Shown here: positions 9,404 through 18,668 of the stretch, one piece after another
Position numbering within the stretch: position 1 is the first letter of the stretch
Layout: every line of letters begins with the position of its first letter
Source of the DNA: Polaribacter pectinis
GTDB lineage: Bacteria > Bacteroidota > Bacteroidia > Flavobacteriales > Flavobacteriaceae
Direction of reading: 5' to 3'
NCBI RefSeq assembly: GCF_014352875.1
Contig: NZ_CP060695.1
Coordinates: 899,501 to 963,500 of the forward strand
DNA length: 64,000 bases
Notes under the pieces: generated by a model
Database searches by the model: none
Told to the model about the DNA's origin: nothing
The model's input: only the letters and a program-made list of their open reading frames with translations
Program-made: the position numbers and the translations under genes

Positions 9404-9433
9404 TTGTAAGTCTAAAATATGGAGTCATCTTTG
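9404..9433 (+). promoter_or_regulatory. Promoter of the cold-shock gene (TTG-N19-CATCTTTG)
   Basis: TTG at 9404-9406, a 19-base spacer and CATCTTTG at 9426-9433 (7 of 8 match to TAnnTTTG). Transcription would begin near 9440, which excludes the upstream ATG at 9419 as the start and leaves a leader of about 20 bases before ATG 9461. Confidence 0.6.
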
Positions 9434-9460
9434 TGGCTTAATAAATATAATAACAATATT

Positions 9461-9652
9461 ATGAGTAAAGGTACAGTAAAGTTTTTCAATGAAACTAAAG
9501 GTTTTGGATTTATCACTGAAGAAGGAGTTGAAAAAGATCATTTCGTACATGTTTCTGGTTTAGTAGACGAGATTCGTGAAGGAGATGCAGTAGAATTTGA
9601 TTTACAAGAAGGTAACAAAGGTTTAAACGCAGTAAACGTAAAAGTTATCTAA
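9461..9652 (+). CDS. Cold-shock domain protein (CspA family)
   Basis: A 63-residue single cold-shock domain with RNP1 KGFGFI (13-18) and RNP2 HFVHVS (27-32); it opens MSKGTVKFFN as in most CspA proteins. It binds single-stranded RNA or DNA and acts as an RNA chaperone. I choose ATG 9461 rather than the in-frame ATG at 9419: the extra 14 residues do not fit the family, and the promoter box overlaps that stretch. A strong terminator follows 25 bases after the stop, making it monocistronic. It sits next to two DEAD-box helicases, which also act on structured RNA. Confidence 0.9.
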   Translation: MSKGTVKFFNETKGFGFITEEGVEKDHFVHVSGLVDEIREGDAVEFDLQEGNKGLNAVNVKVI

Positions 9653-9677
9653 TAACATATACTTTCAAGTTTAAAAG

Positions 9678-9707
9678 AAAGCTCATCAATTTTGATGAGC
9701 TTTTTTT
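9678..9707 (+). terminator. Rho-independent terminator after the cold-shock gene
   Basis: GCTCATCA (9681-9688) and TGATGAGC (9693-9700) form a perfect 8-bp stem, extended by A-T pairs, with a four-base loop followed by seven T. Confidence 0.85.
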
Positions 9708-9766
9708 ATGTTTTTTTTGAATTAAAAATGCAGTAAAGAAAAAACCATATCAACAAAAAGTGTCGT

Positions 9767-9774
9767 TATCTTTG
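9767..9774 (+). promoter_or_regulatory. TAnnTTTG promoter box, DEAD-box gene
   Basis: TATCTTTG, a perfect consensus match, ends 16 bases before the helicase ATG at 9791. No clear TTG is seen upstream. Confidence 0.6.
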
Positions 9775-9790
9775 CACAAAATAATTTTAC

Positions 9791-11131
9791 ATGTCAAAAC
9801 ATTTTTCCGATTTAGGAATCCATCAACAATTACAACAAAGTTTAACAGATTTACAGATTTCTGTACCTACAGATATTCAGCAAAAAGTAATACCTGTAAT
9901 CTTAAATCAGCATGAAGATGTAGTTGCAATGGCAAAAACTGGAACAGGTAAAACTGCTTCTTTTGGCTTGCCATTATTGCAATTAATTGACACAAAAAAA
10001 GAAGATATTCAGGCAATTATTTTAGCGCTAACAAGAGAATTGGGGCAACAAATTCATAATAATTTAGAATCTTTTGCAAAACACAGTCCAGATATTTCTA
10101 TTGCTGTTGTTTGTGGAGGAATCCCTATCAAACCACAAATAGATCGCTTAAAAAAGAAAACACATATTGTAGTGGCAACTCCAGGACGTTTGGCGGATTT
10201 GGTAAAACGTGAAGCCATCAACATAAAAAATATTTCTTACTTTATTTTAGATGAAGCAGATGAAATGGTAAGTGCTTTAAAAGAAGGTTTGGATGCCATT
10301 ATTGCTGAAATTCCGAAGAAAAGAAGAACTTTCTTATTTACAGCAACAATGCCTGGTGCTATTAGACAATTGGTAAATAACTATATGTCTAAAGAAGTTG
10401 TTACCATTGAAGCTGATATGAAAACTGTTGGTCATCAAGGAATTGACCATCAATATGTAGTTGTAGAACCCATTGAAAAATTAGAAGTTTTATTACATTT
10501 CTTAAATTCTAAAGAAGGCCAAAGAGGAATTATTTTTTGTAAAACAAAAGCTGCAGTTAATAAATTAGCAAAAAATTTGGCAATCAATAAATTTTCATCT
10601 GGCGCAATTCATGGAAGTTTAACTCAAGGAATTCGAGACAGAATTATGGGGCAATTTAGAGAAGGACACATAGATATTTTAGTGGCAACAGATTTGGCAG
10701 CTAGAGGAATTGATGTAAAAGAGATTTCTTATGTGGTGAATTATCATTTGCCAGACACTTATGATGCGTATGTGCACAGAAGTGGAAGAACAGCAAGAGC
10801 AGGAGCAAAGGGACTTTCTTTAACTATTTTACAGCAAGAAGAAGTTGTGGATATCGCAGATTTTGAAAAGGAATTAGGAATTTCATTTTCGAGATATGAA
10901 AAAGCAGATGCACAATCTATAGAAGAAAATAATGGCTTGTTGTGGGCAAAAAAAATATTTAAAACAAAACCCAATAAAACAGTTTCTGAAGATTTTAAAT
11001 CTCAAATAAAAACCATATTTCATCATTTAACAAAAGAAGAATTGGTAGATAAGATTTTGGCAAATTATTTGGCACAAACTACTTCAAATACTCCAAAAAC
11101 AGAAGAAGTTAAAAAGAAGAAGAAGAGATAA
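9791..11131 (+). CDS. DEAD-box ATP-dependent RNA helicase (CshA/DeaD-like)
   Basis: A 446-residue two-domain RNA helicase. Motif I is AKTGTGKT (about 48-55), motif II DEAD (154-157), motif III appears as TAT, and domain 2 has ATDLAARGIDV and HRSGRTARAG. Motif Ia reads ALTRELGQQ where most members have a proline before TREL, a mild deviation. The C-terminus is a short lysine-rich tail, as in cold-adaptation helicases that unwind rRNA or mRNA duplexes. It sits directly downstream of a cold-shock gene but has its own promoter. Confidence 0.9.
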   Translation: MSKHFSDLGIHQQLQQSLTDLQISVPTDIQQKVIPVILNQHEDVVAMAKTGTGKTASFGLPLLQLIDTKKEDIQAIILALTRELGQQIHNNLESFAKHSPDISIAVVCGGIPIKPQIDRLKKKTHIVVATPGRLADLVKREAINIKNISYFILDEADEMVSALKEGLDAIIAEIPKKRRTFLFTATMPGAIRQLVNNYMSKEVVTIEADMKTVGHQGIDHQYVVVEPIEKLEVLLHFLNSKEGQRGIIFCKTKAAVNKLAKNLAINKFSSGAIHGSLTQGIRDRIMGQFREGHIDILVATDLAARGIDVKEISYVVNYHLPDTYDAYVHRSGRTARAGAKGLSLTILQQEEVVDIADFEKELGISFSRYEKADAQSIEENNGLLWAKKIFKTKPNKTVSEDFKSQIKTIFHHLTKEELVDKILANYLAQTTSNTPKTEEVKKKKKR

Positions 11132-11170
11132 AAGCCCATCCTAGCCTTCCCAAAGGGAAGGAACACTCTT
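11132..11170 (+). repeat. REP-like palindrome, copy 1
   Basis: Starts right after the helicase stop codon with AAGCCC, contains the 7-bp stem CCTTCCC / GGGAAGG (11145-11151, 11155-11161) with loop AAA, and ends AACACTCTT. A second copy with the same order follows the next gene at 12841. It has no T-run, so it is not a classical terminator. Confidence 0.6.
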
Positions 11171-11230
11171 GTGATACTTATTGTTTTTATAGATAAGTAT
11201 AATAGTGAGGAAAGTAGTTTACCGAATGTT

Positions 11231-11272
11231 AGTTCGAGTGATTCCACTTTTTTGTGGAATTGTATCGAGAAC
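11231..11272 (+). repeat. Imperfect palindrome GTTCGAGTG...GTATCGAGAAC
   Basis: An inner perfect hairpin ATTCCAC / GTGGAAT with a six-T loop (11241-11260) is enclosed by near-complementary flanks GTTCGAGTG and TGTATCGAGAAC. It lies in the leader region of the SDR gene. I see only this copy in the window; it resembles palindromic elements common between flavobacterial genes. Confidence 0.5.
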
Positions 11273-11304
11273 ATTTTTAAATATAAAATTATAGCTTAAA
11301 TTAT

Positions 11305-12840
11305 ATGAGCGAACAAAAAAATAATCCAGAAATAGATGCTTGTATAAAAACAATACAAGATTTATTGGCGGATACAAATCAGCTTTTTGAGATTCCAGAA
11401 GCACAAAGAGTCGCACTTTTTAAAGTTGCTGGCGAATTATCTCGTCCAAATAGAGATGAATTTCAGCGAAGAAGAAAAGATGCTAAAAAAGCGGCAAAAC
11501 GAAAGCAAATTGAAAGCGATAAACATGCAAGAAAATCAACCGGAATTCGTTCTGCAAGAGAAGCAGCCTTGTTTGTGGCACCAAAATTATTAGGTGCAGC
11601 TGCAATTCCAGAAGACACACCAGAATTAGAATCTCCAAGAAATTGCTACGTTTGTAAAGCAGTTTTTACAAAATTGCATCATTTTTATGATACCATGTGT
11701 ACAGATTGTGGCGATTTGAATTATGCCAAACGTTTTCAAACGACAGATTTAACAGGACAGGTTGCTGTAATTACAGGTTCTCGTTTAAAAATTGGCTATC
11801 ATATTACTTTAATGGCTTTACGTTCTGGAGCAACTGTAATTGCTACGACTCGTTTTCCTGCAGATTCTGCCATTCGTTTTGCAAAAGAAGAAGATTATAA
11901 AGATTGGAAAGATCGTTTACACATTCATGGTTTGGATTTAAGACACATTCCAAGTGTGGAAATTTTCTGTAATTATATAGAACAGAAATACGATAGATTA
12001 GATATTCTCATCAACAATGCAGCACAAACTGTAAGAAGACCATCAGGTTTTTACGCTCATATGATGGAAAATGAAAAGAAACCAATTGATCAACTTCCAA
12101 TATTAGCACAGACTTTATTAGAAAATCATGCTGAATGTTTGAAAGAAATATCAGATTTAAGTATTTCATCAACAAAAACAGCTAAAAATAATGTGTTGCC
12201 AGTAACTTGGCATGGACCAGAACCAGGAATAGGCTTAAGAAATTCAGCTGAATTGTCTCAAATTCCTTATAGTTTCGACAATTCTTTACAAACAGCAGAA
12301 GTTTTTCCTGAAGGAAAATTAGATGCAGATTTACAACAAGTAGATTTAAGAAAAACCAATAGTTGGCGTTTGCGTTTGGGCGAAATCGAAACCACAGAAA
12401 TGGTAGAAGTTCAGTTAGTAAACGCAGTTGCACCTTTTGTTTTGTGTAATCGTTTGTCTAATTTAATGATGAAAGAAAACACAGGAAAGAAACATATTAT
12501 TAACGTTTCTGCGATGGAAGGGAAGTTTCATAGATTTAAAAAAGTAGACAGACATCCACATACAAATATGGCAAAAGCGGCTTTAAATATGTTAACGCAT
12601 ACTTCTTCAGCAACTTTTGCAAAGAAGGGAATTTACATGAATGCTGTAGATACAGGTTGGGTTACAGATGAAGATCCTGCTGAATTGTCTAAAAAGAAAG
12701 AAGAAGTGCATGATTTTCAACCTCCTTTAGATATTGTTGATGGAGCAGCAAGAGTAATGGATCCGTTAATTGATGGAATTAATACTGGAAAACATTGGTC
12801 AGGAAAGTTTTTGAAAGACTATTTCCCTATTGATTGGTAA
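11305..12840 (+). CDS. Zinc-ribbon plus short-chain dehydrogenase (SDR) fusion
   Basis: A 511-residue protein. The N-terminal ~110 residues are a charged helical region. A C-x2-C pair at 114-117 (CYVC) and another at 132-135 (CTDC) look like a four-cysteine zinc ribbon. A Rossmann SDR domain follows, with [12 protein letters not shown] (about 152-163) and LINNAAQT near 236. The SDR serine is in NVSAMEG, but the catalytic YxxxK motif reads TNMAK before AALNML, so the tyrosine appears to be replaced by threonine. An insert of about 100 residues separates the NNAA motif from the active-site region. Substrate unknown; it may be a non-classical reductase or a non-catalytic sensor. Confidence 0.75.
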   Translation: MSEQKNNPEIDACIKTIQDLLADTNQLFEIPEAQRVALFKVAGELSRPNRDEFQRRRKDAKKAAKRKQIESDKHARKSTGIRSAREAALFVAPKLLGAAAIPEDTPELESPRNCYVCKAVFTKLHHFYDTMCTDCGDLNYAKRFQTTDLTGQVAVITGSRLKIGYHITLMALRSGATVIATTRFPADSAIRFAKEEDYKDWKDRLHIHGLDLRHIPSVEIFCNYIEQKYDRLDILINNAAQTVRRPSGFYAHMMENEKKPIDQLPILAQTLLENHAECLKEISDLSISSTKTAKNNVLPVTWHGPEPGIGLRNSAELSQIPYSFDNSLQTAEVFPEGKLDADLQQVDLRKTNSWRLRLGEIETTEMVEVQLVNAVAPFVLCNRLSNLMMKENTGKKHIINVSAMEGKFHRFKKVDRHPHTNMAKAALNMLTHTSSATFAKKGIYMNAVDTGWVTDEDPAELSKKKEEVHDFQPPLDIVDGAARVMDPLIDGINTGKHWSGKFLKDYFPIDW

Positions 12841-12876
12841 AAGCCCCTTTAATTCCCCAAAGGGGAAAACACTCTT
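12841..12876 (+). repeat. REP-like palindrome, copy 2
   Basis: Same layout as 11132-11170: begins at the stop codon with AAGCCCC, has stem TTCCCC / GGGGAA (12853-12858, 12862-12867) with loop AAA, and ends AACACTCTT. The two copies flank the SDR gene in direct orientation. Confidence 0.6.
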
Positions 12877-12997
12877 ATGTTCTTATTTTATGGAGCAATA
12901 TGTCCGTAAATATTTGTGAAACACTCTCTTTTTCTTAATTTTCCAAAAGAAAAAAATAATTTGGTTATCTATTTTATTAAAAATATTATCAGTAAAC

Positions 12998-13063
12998 ATC
13001 TGTGTAATCTGTGAAATTCGTGGTTTTTTCTCTGTGAAAAAACTCTGTGAATCTCTGTGAAAT
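12998..13063. repeat. Short CTGTGAA repeats
   Basis: Five irregularly spaced copies of CTGTG(T/A)A(A/T) lie within 66 bases, just beyond the 3' end of the tesA-like gene. No stem or T-run accompanies them. Probably a degenerate intergenic repeat. Confidence 0.45.
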
Positions 13064-13065
13064 AA

Positions 13066-13827
13066 CTACTTAATTATAGAAGCTAAAACCTCCCAAACTG
13101 TATTTGCCATAATTTTATGTCCTTTTACATTTGGGTGAATTCCATCATTCTGATTTAAAGAAGCAATGCCACCAACATCTTTTAAAATAAAAGGAATAAA
13201 AGCGATTTTGTTTTCTTTGGCAACATCAATAAATAATTGTTTGAATTCGGTTGTGTAGTCCAAGCCCATATTTGGTGGTAACTGCATGCCTGCTAAAATG
13301 ATTTTGGTTTTCGGGCTTTTTTTCTTCACAACATCAATAATAGCTTGTAAATTAGATTTTGTTTCAGTTAATTGTACGCCTCTTAATCCATCATTTGCTC
13401 CTAATTCTAAAAGAAATATTTCAGGTTTATTTTTTATTACCCAATCAATTCTACTTTTTCCACCAGCAGTTGTTTCTCCACTTACGCCAGAGTTTAAAAC
13501 AGTATAATTCAGTCCTATAGAATCTATTTTTTGCTGTAAAATTGCTGGAAAAGCATCATTTGTATCGTTCAAACCATAACCAGCAGTAATACTATCTCCA
13601 AAACAAAGAATCGTTTTGTTTGTGGCTGATTTTTCTTCAGTTTTAGTGTTTGTTACTTCTTTTGTTGAAGTATTATTTTCGGTTGACTTTTTTTCTTTCT
13701 CATTTCCACAAGAAATCAGCAAGAATGCAATTATAAAATAACATAACTTTATGAGTTTAGAAGAACTAAATATTGGTTTAGATGCTTGAATTTCCTTATT
13801 TTTAACCTTGAACATTAGTCGCTTCAT
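13066..13827 (-). CDS. tesA: TesA-like GDSL/SGNH esterase, lipoprotein
   Basis: A 253-residue SGNH hydrolase. The block I nucleophile is S79 in FGDSITAGYG, block III is LLELGANDGLRG, and the C-terminal D-x2-H is in DGIHPN (about 231-236). A hydrophobic helix ending LISC-G (C40) is a lipobox, so the enzyme is probably lipid-anchored and periplasmic or outer-membrane facing. About 30 residues precede the hydrophobic core, so the true start may be the second methionine (M5). The family hydrolyses thioesters, lysophospholipids and aryl esters. It is divergent from an ybbA-ybbP pair with only 17 bases between starts, the same arrangement as tesA/ybbAP in Enterobacteria. Confidence 0.85.
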   Translation of the reverse strand: MKRLMFKVKNKEIQASKPIFSSSKLIKLCYFIIAFLLISCGNEKEKKSTENNTSTKEVTNTKTEEKSATNKTILCFGDSITAGYGLNDTNDAFPAILQQKIDSIGLNYTVLNSGVSGETTAGGKSRIDWVIKNKPEIFLLELGANDGLRGVQLTETKSNLQAIIDVVKKKSPKTKIILAGMQLPPNMGLDYTTEFKQLFIDVAKENKIAFIPFILKDVGGIASLNQNDGIHPNVKGHKIMANTVWEVLASIIK

Positions 13828-13844
13828 AAATTATAATTATTTAG

Positions 13845-14534
13845 ATGTCAAAGATATTAAAGATAACTGGTTTAGAAAAAACATATACCAGTGGTAACAA
13901 AGAATTAACGGTTTTACGAGATATTTCTTTTGAAGTAGAAGCAGGGCAAACTTTCTCGATTGTTGGGCCTTCTGGAAGTGGAAAAACTACTTTATTGGGT
14001 ATTTGTGCAGGTTTAGATCAGCCAAATGCAGGAAATGTAGAATTATGTGGGCAAAATTTAAGTAGTTTAAATGAAGACGAACGTGCGCAATTAAGAAATA
14101 AGGAAGTCGGTTTTATTTTTCAAAATTTTCAATTATTACCAACACTTACGGCATTAGAAAATGTGAGTGTTCCCTTGGAATTACAAGGTGCAAAAGATGC
14201 TACTGCAAAAAGTAGAATCTTGTTAGAAAAAGTTGGTTTGGGAGATCGTGTGAATCATTATCCGTCTCAACTTTCTGGTGGAGAACAACAAAGAGTTGCT
14301 TTGGCAAGGGCTTTTTCGAACTCGCCATCTATTTTATTTGCTGATGAACCCACAGGGAATTTAGACGAAGAAACTGGAGAAAAAGTAATTAAATTACTGT
14401 TTGATTTGAACAAAGAAAACGGAACAACTTTGGTAATTATTTCTCACGATTTAGAATTGGCAAATCGTACACAACAAATATTACGATTAAAAGGAGGGAA
14501 AATAATATCGAACGAATTGACAGCTACATTGTGA
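13845..14534 (+). CDS. ybbA: ABC transporter ATPase (YbbA/LolD family)
   Basis: A 229-residue ATPase with Walker A GPSGSGKTT (about 41-49), Q-loop FQNFQLLP, signature LSGGEQQRVALARAF and Walker B ILFADEPTGNLD, followed by the switch histidine in VIISHD. This is the MacB/LolD subfamily that drives mechanotransmission-type permeases rather than classical import. It overlaps the permease gene by four bases (GTGA), so the two are translationally coupled. Confidence 0.9.
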   Translation: MSKILKITGLEKTYTSGNKELTVLRDISFEVEAGQTFSIVGPSGSGKTTLLGICAGLDQPNAGNVELCGQNLSSLNEDERAQLRNKEVGFIFQNFQLLPTLTALENVSVPLELQGAKDATAKSRILLEKVGLGDRVNHYPSQLSGGEQQRVALARAFSNSPSILFADEPTGNLDEETGEKVIKLLFDLNKENGTTLVIISHDLELANRTQQILRLKGGKIISNELTATL

Positions 14535-17077
14535 AAAACGATTTAACCAACAAAAATTTACAAATTTCTTGGCTTTTAAAAATGGCTTGGAGAGATGCCA
14601 AAGCCAGTAAAGTACGCTTGTTATTATTTATGGCGTCTATTATTTTAGGAATTTCGGCTGTAGTTTCCATTCAATTATTTAGCACCAATTTAAAGGACAA
14701 TATTAAAAGTCAGTCTAAAACGTTAATGGGTGCAGATTTTATTATCGATTCCAGACAAGAACCTACAGAACGTGCAAAAGCAATTATAGATTCTTTAAAA
14801 CCAAATGCATCTGAAGTCAATTTTGTGTCGATGATTGTATTTCTAAAAAGTGGAAACACAAAATTGGTAAAAGTTCGTGGTTTGGAAGGTGATTTTCCTT
14901 TTTATGGAGAAATAAAAACCGCTCCAGAAAATGCTTCATCAGAATATCAAAAAGATGGAGGAGCTTTAGTTGATGCTACTTTATTACTTCAATTTAATGC
15001 ACAAGTTGGCGATTCTATAAAAGTTGGTGAAGTAAAAATTCCGATTGCTGGCGCCTTAAAATCCATTCCAGGAAGTTCTGCCATTTCGAGTTCTATTGCC
15101 CCCACAGTAATTATTCCTTATCGTTTTATTGACGCTACAAAATTATTACAATTTGGAAGTAGAAAAGAATATCAATATTTCTACAAAGTTTCTGATACAT
15201 TGAATTTAACACGATTAGAAAACAAAATAGGTAAAGTATTAGATTCAGAAAATGCAGATTTAGATACACACACAAGTACCACAGAACGTTTAGGAAGACG
15301 TTATGATACTGTTGGTAAATTCTTGAATTTAGCCGCTTTTATTGCCTTATTATTAGGTTGCATTGGTATTGCAAGTTCTGTACATATTTATATCAAAGAA
15401 AAATTAAAAGCCATTGCAGTTTTAAAATGTATGGGCGCATCAAGATTGCAAAGTTTCTTGATTTTTTTGTTTCAAATTGCAGGAATTGGAATTATTGGAG
15501 GTTTTATAGGATCGTTAATTGGTGTTTTATTGCAACTTTTATTCCCTTATTTACTGAATGAGTTTTTACCATTTACTTTAGAAATTAGTATTTCTTTTCA
15601 ACCCATTTTAATCGGTATTTTATTAGGATTATTTATGTCGATTTTATTTGCATTATTGCCTTTACTTCGAACTTGGTATGTTTCTCCTTTAGATGTTTTA
15701 AGAGTTGATGAAAAAGCATCACAAGAACCCAAAAAAATACGTTTTATTGTATTTGGAATTATTTTATTATTCCTTTTTTTATTCTCTTTTTGTTTGATAA
15801 AGAGTGCATTATATGCTTTTGCATTTGTAATTGCGACGTTAATTACATTTCTATTATTAGCAAGTGTAGCCTTGGGATTTATAAAATTAATCAAACGATT
15901 TTTTCCAAAGAATTGGAATTTTACAGCGCGCCAAAGTTTATTGAATTTATTTAGACCTAACAACCAAACCGTGGTTTTGGTAGTTGCCATTGGTTTGGGA
16001 ACTTTTTTAATAAGCACTTTATATTTTACCAAAGATATTTTACTATCAAAAACAACTATAGAACAGAGTTCTAAAGATGCTAATAATATCATTTTAGATG
16101 TTCAAAGTAGTCAGCGAACACAATTAACAGAAAATATAACTAGTAAAGATTTGCCTGTTTTATCGAATATTCCGTTAGTTACGATGCGAATACATAGTAT
16201 TAAAGGAAGGTTGGTAAATGATATTCGTAAAGATAGTACTCGAAAAATACGACGTTGGATTTTAAATCGTGAGTTTAGAACAACTTATCGAGATTTTTTA
16301 ACAACTTCCGAAGAAATTATAGAAGGTGAGTGGATTCCAACTATAAATGAAGGAGATGAAGTAAAGATTTCTATTGATAAAAGATTGTCTAAAGACGCAA
16401 ATGTTTCAGTTGGAGATGAAGTTGTCTTTAATATTCAAGGTGTTTTAATGAAAACGACTATTGGTAGCATTCGTAAAGTAGATTGGTCTCAAATTGAGCC
16501 AAATTTTATGATTCTTTTTCCTGCTGGAGTTTTAGAAGATGCACCACAGTTTAGTGTTTTTTCAACAAAAGTGCCAGATGAAAAAACATCTGCTTTATTT
16601 CAACGAGATTTAGTGGCTAAATTCCCAAATGTTACTGTAATCGATTTAAGACAAATATTTACAGTCGTAGAAGATATTTTAGATAAAGTTTCTTGGATTA
16701 TCAATTTTATGGCATTTTTTAGTATTCTTACAGGGATTATTGTTTTAATTGGTTCTGTGAGAACCAGTAAATACCAACGAATTAAAGAAAGTGTGTTATT
16801 GCGAACATTGGGCGCAAAAAATAAACAAATACTACAAATTACAGCTTTCGAATATGTTTTTTTAGGTTTATTGGGAAGTTTAGTAGGAATCCTTTTAGCA
16901 TTGATAAGTAGTTTTGCTTTAGCTATTTTCGTCTTTAAAGAGCCCTTTTTTCCATCTATAATTCCTTTTGTGGTGTTTTTACCAGGAATTACATTGTTGG
17001 TTTTATTAATTGGTTTGAGTAATATTCAATCGGTTTTAAAGAGTTCTCCTTTGGAAGTTTTACGAAGAGAAAGTTAG
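14531..17077 (+). CDS. ybbP: ABC transporter permease with two FtsX domains (YbbP-like)
   Basis: An 848-residue permease starting at GTG 14531 inside the ybbA stop. The layout is an N-terminal helix (about 24-43), a periplasmic MacB-like domain, a first FtsX block of three helices (about 260-390), further helices (about 410-510), a second periplasmic domain, and a last FtsX block (about 725-848). This doubled layout of about 800 residues is typical of YbbP. The role of YbbAP is poorly defined; the conserved link with TesA suggests lipid or hydrophobic-compound handling at the inner membrane (inference). Confidence 0.88.
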   Translation: MKNDLTNKNLQISWLLKMAWRDAKASKVRLLLFMASIILGISAVVSIQLFSTNLKDNIKSQSKTLMGADFIIDSRQEPTERAKAIIDSLKPNASEVNFVSMIVFLKSGNTKLVKVRGLEGDFPFYGEIKTAPENASSEYQKDGGALVDATLLLQFNAQVGDSIKVGEVKIPIAGALKSIPGSSAISSSIAPTVIIPYRFIDATKLLQFGSRKEYQYFYKVSDTLNLTRLENKIGKVLDSENADLDTHTSTTERLGRRYDTVGKFLNLAAFIALLLGCIGIASSVHIYIKEKLKAIAVLKCMGASRLQSFLIFLFQIAGIGIIGGFIGSLIGVLLQLLFPYLLNEFLPFTLEISISFQPILIGILLGLFMSILFALLPLLRTWYVSPLDVLRVDEKASQEPKKIRFIVFGIILLFLFLFSFCLIKSALYAFAFVIATLITFLLLASVALGFIKLIKRFFPKNWNFTARQSLLNLFRPNNQTVVLVVAIGLGTFLISTLYFTKDILLSKTTIEQSSKDANNIILDVQSSQRTQLTENITSKDLPVLSNIPLVTMRIHSIKGRLVNDIRKDSTRKIRRWILNREFRTTYRDFLTTSEEIIEGEWIPTINEGDEVKISIDKRLSKDANVSVGDEVVFNIQGVLMKTTIGSIRKVDWSQIEPNFMILFPAGVLEDAPQFSVFSTKVPDEKTSALFQRDLVAKFPNVTVIDLRQIFTVVEDILDKVSWIINFMAFFSILTGIIVLIGSVRTSKYQRIKESVLLRTLGAKNKQILQITAFEYVFLGLLGSLVGILLALISSFALAIFVFKEPFFPSIIPFVVFLPGITLLVLLIGLSNIQSVLKSSPLEVLRRES

Positions 17078-17197
17078 AGTTTCAGTCTTCAGTTGGCAGT
17101 TTGCAGTTGTATTTTTCATTGAAATTAGTTTTACTTTCTTTTTAAAGTCTTTAGTATGTTGCTTAATTAGTTTCTTCAATTAGTGAATAAATAGCGT

Positions 17198-17205
17198 TAG
17201 ATTTG
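17198..17205 (+). promoter_or_regulatory. TAnnTTTG promoter box, dbpA-like gene
   Basis: TAGATTTG is a perfect consensus match 78 bases before the helicase ATG at 17284, implying a leader of about 70 bases. Confidence 0.5.
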
Positions 17206-17283
17206 CAAAACTTACAAGAGCTATAGAAATTGATGAATTCTTACTAATTTCTGAAGTAATTTTAGGACCATAAAAAACATAAA

Positions 17284-18597
17284 ATGGCAAATAATAAAAA
17301 AGACCAACAAGATATTTTAGATAAATTGAATATTAAAGAGTTGAATCCTATGCAAATAGAGGCGACTGCTGTTATTCAAAAGACAGATAATACCATTTTG
17401 CTTTCCCCAACAGGAACAGGAAAAACATTGGCTTTTTTATTACCAGTTATCAAAAATTTAGATCCTGAAAACCCGGATATTCAAGTGCTTATTTTAGTGC
17501 CTTCAAGAGAATTAGCCATCCAAATTGAACAAGTTGTTCGTGGAATGGGTTCTGGTTACAAAGTAAATGCTGTTTATGGTGGAAGACCAATGTCTAAAGA
17601 TAAAATAGAACTGAAACATGTACCTGCCATTTTAATTGGAACTCCAGGTAGAATTTCCGATCATTTTGCGAACGAACGTTTTTCAAGAGATAGTATTAAA
17701 ACGTTGGTTTTAGATGAGTTTGATAAGTCTTTAGAAGTCGGTTTTGAGTATGAAATGAGACAAATTATTAGAGATTTACCTGCTTTAAGTAAACGTATTT
17801 TAACTTCTGCTACACAAGGAGTTACGATTCCAGATTTTGTTGGTTTGGAAGAACCAAGAACTATTAATTATTTAAAAGGAAAAAAGGTTTCTAAATTAGA
17901 AATTAAAACCGTTATTTCTCCTGCTAAAAATAAACTAAATACACTGTTACACTTGTTGAATCATTTAGGAAATCAGCAAGGAATTATCTTTTGTAATTTA
18001 AAAGATAGCATAAATAATGTGAGTACTTTTTTAGAAAGTAAAAACATTAGACATGGTTGTTTTAGTGGTGGAATGGAACAAAAAGACAGAGAACGTTCTT
18101 TGATAAAATTCAGTAATGGAACCAACCAAATTTTAATTGCGACAGATTTGGCTGCAAGAGGAATTGATGTTCCAGAAATGAATTACATTATTCATTATGA
18201 ATTACCACAAGCTTTAGAGGAGTTTACACACAGAAACGGACGTACAGCAAGAGTTTCTGCAGAAGGAACTGCGTATGTTATTAAGTGGAAAGATCAACTT
18301 TTACCAGAATTTATAAAAGATGCTGATGTTGTAGATATTTCGAAACAAGCAGAAAGAAAAGCGCCTTATTGGGAAACTGTCTTTATTTCTGGTGGAAGAA
18401 AAGATAAAATTTCTAAAGGAGATATTGCAGGTTTATTCATTAAACAAGGGAAATTAACAAGAGATCAATTAGGAGACATCGATTTAAAGCAAGATTGTGC
18501 TTTTGTGGCAGTTCCTTTGACTTTAGCTGAAGGTTTGGTTGAAAAATTGAACAATTCTCGTTTAAAAAAGAAGAAAGTTAGAATGTATACTGTTTAA
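17284..18597 (+). CDS. dbpA: DbpA-type DEAD-box RNA helicase
   Basis: A 437-residue helicase with motif I SPTGTGKT (about 40-47), Ia PSRELAIQ, Ib TPGR, motif II DEFD (about 144-147, where DEAD is usual), III SAT, and ATDLAARGIDV and HRNGRTAR in domain 2. The last ~75 residues (PYWETVFISGGRKDKISKGD onwards) match the DbpA RNA-binding domain, which targets hairpin 92 of 23S rRNA during 50S assembly. Motif II variation to DEFD keeps the catalytic acidic pair. It is monocistronic, ending at a bidirectional terminator. Confidence 0.88.
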   Translation: MANNKKDQQDILDKLNIKELNPMQIEATAVIQKTDNTILLSPTGTGKTLAFLLPVIKNLDPENPDIQVLILVPSRELAIQIEQVVRGMGSGYKVNAVYGGRPMSKDKIELKHVPAILIGTPGRISDHFANERFSRDSIKTLVLDEFDKSLEVGFEYEMRQIIRDLPALSKRILTSATQGVTIPDFVGLEEPRTINYLKGKKVSKLEIKTVISPAKNKLNTLLHLLNHLGNQQGIIFCNLKDSINNVSTFLESKNIRHGCFSGGMEQKDRERSLIKFSNGTNQILIATDLAARGIDVPEMNYIIHYELPQALEEFTHRNGRTARVSAEGTAYVIKWKDQLLPEFIKDADVVDISKQAERKAPYWETVFISGGRKDKISKGDIAGLFIKQGKLTRDQLGDIDLKQDCAFVAVPLTLAEGLVEKLNNSRLKKKKVRMYTV

Positions 18598-18620
18598 ACT
18601 TTACAAAATATTATTATAAA

Positions 18621-18648
18621 AAAAGCCTGTAATTTCTTACAGGCTTTT
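18621..18648. terminator. Bidirectional terminator between convergent genes
   Basis: AAAAGCCTGTAA / TTACAGGCTTTT form a perfect 12-bp stem with loop TTTC. The A-run and T-run at the two ends let it serve the helicase gene on the plus strand and the DJ-1 gene on the minus strand. Confidence 0.85.
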
Positions 18649-18668
18649 CAAATTTATAAATAAAAATC

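Noticed and set aside
9419..9460. Upstream ATG of the cold-shock gene
   Set aside because: It overlaps the CATCTTTG promoter box and adds residues absent from the family.
11697..11900. 67-codon plus-strand frame within the SDR gene
   Set aside because: It is a shifted-frame shadow of a well-supported gene; composition (Cys/Phe/Arg-rich) is not protein-like.
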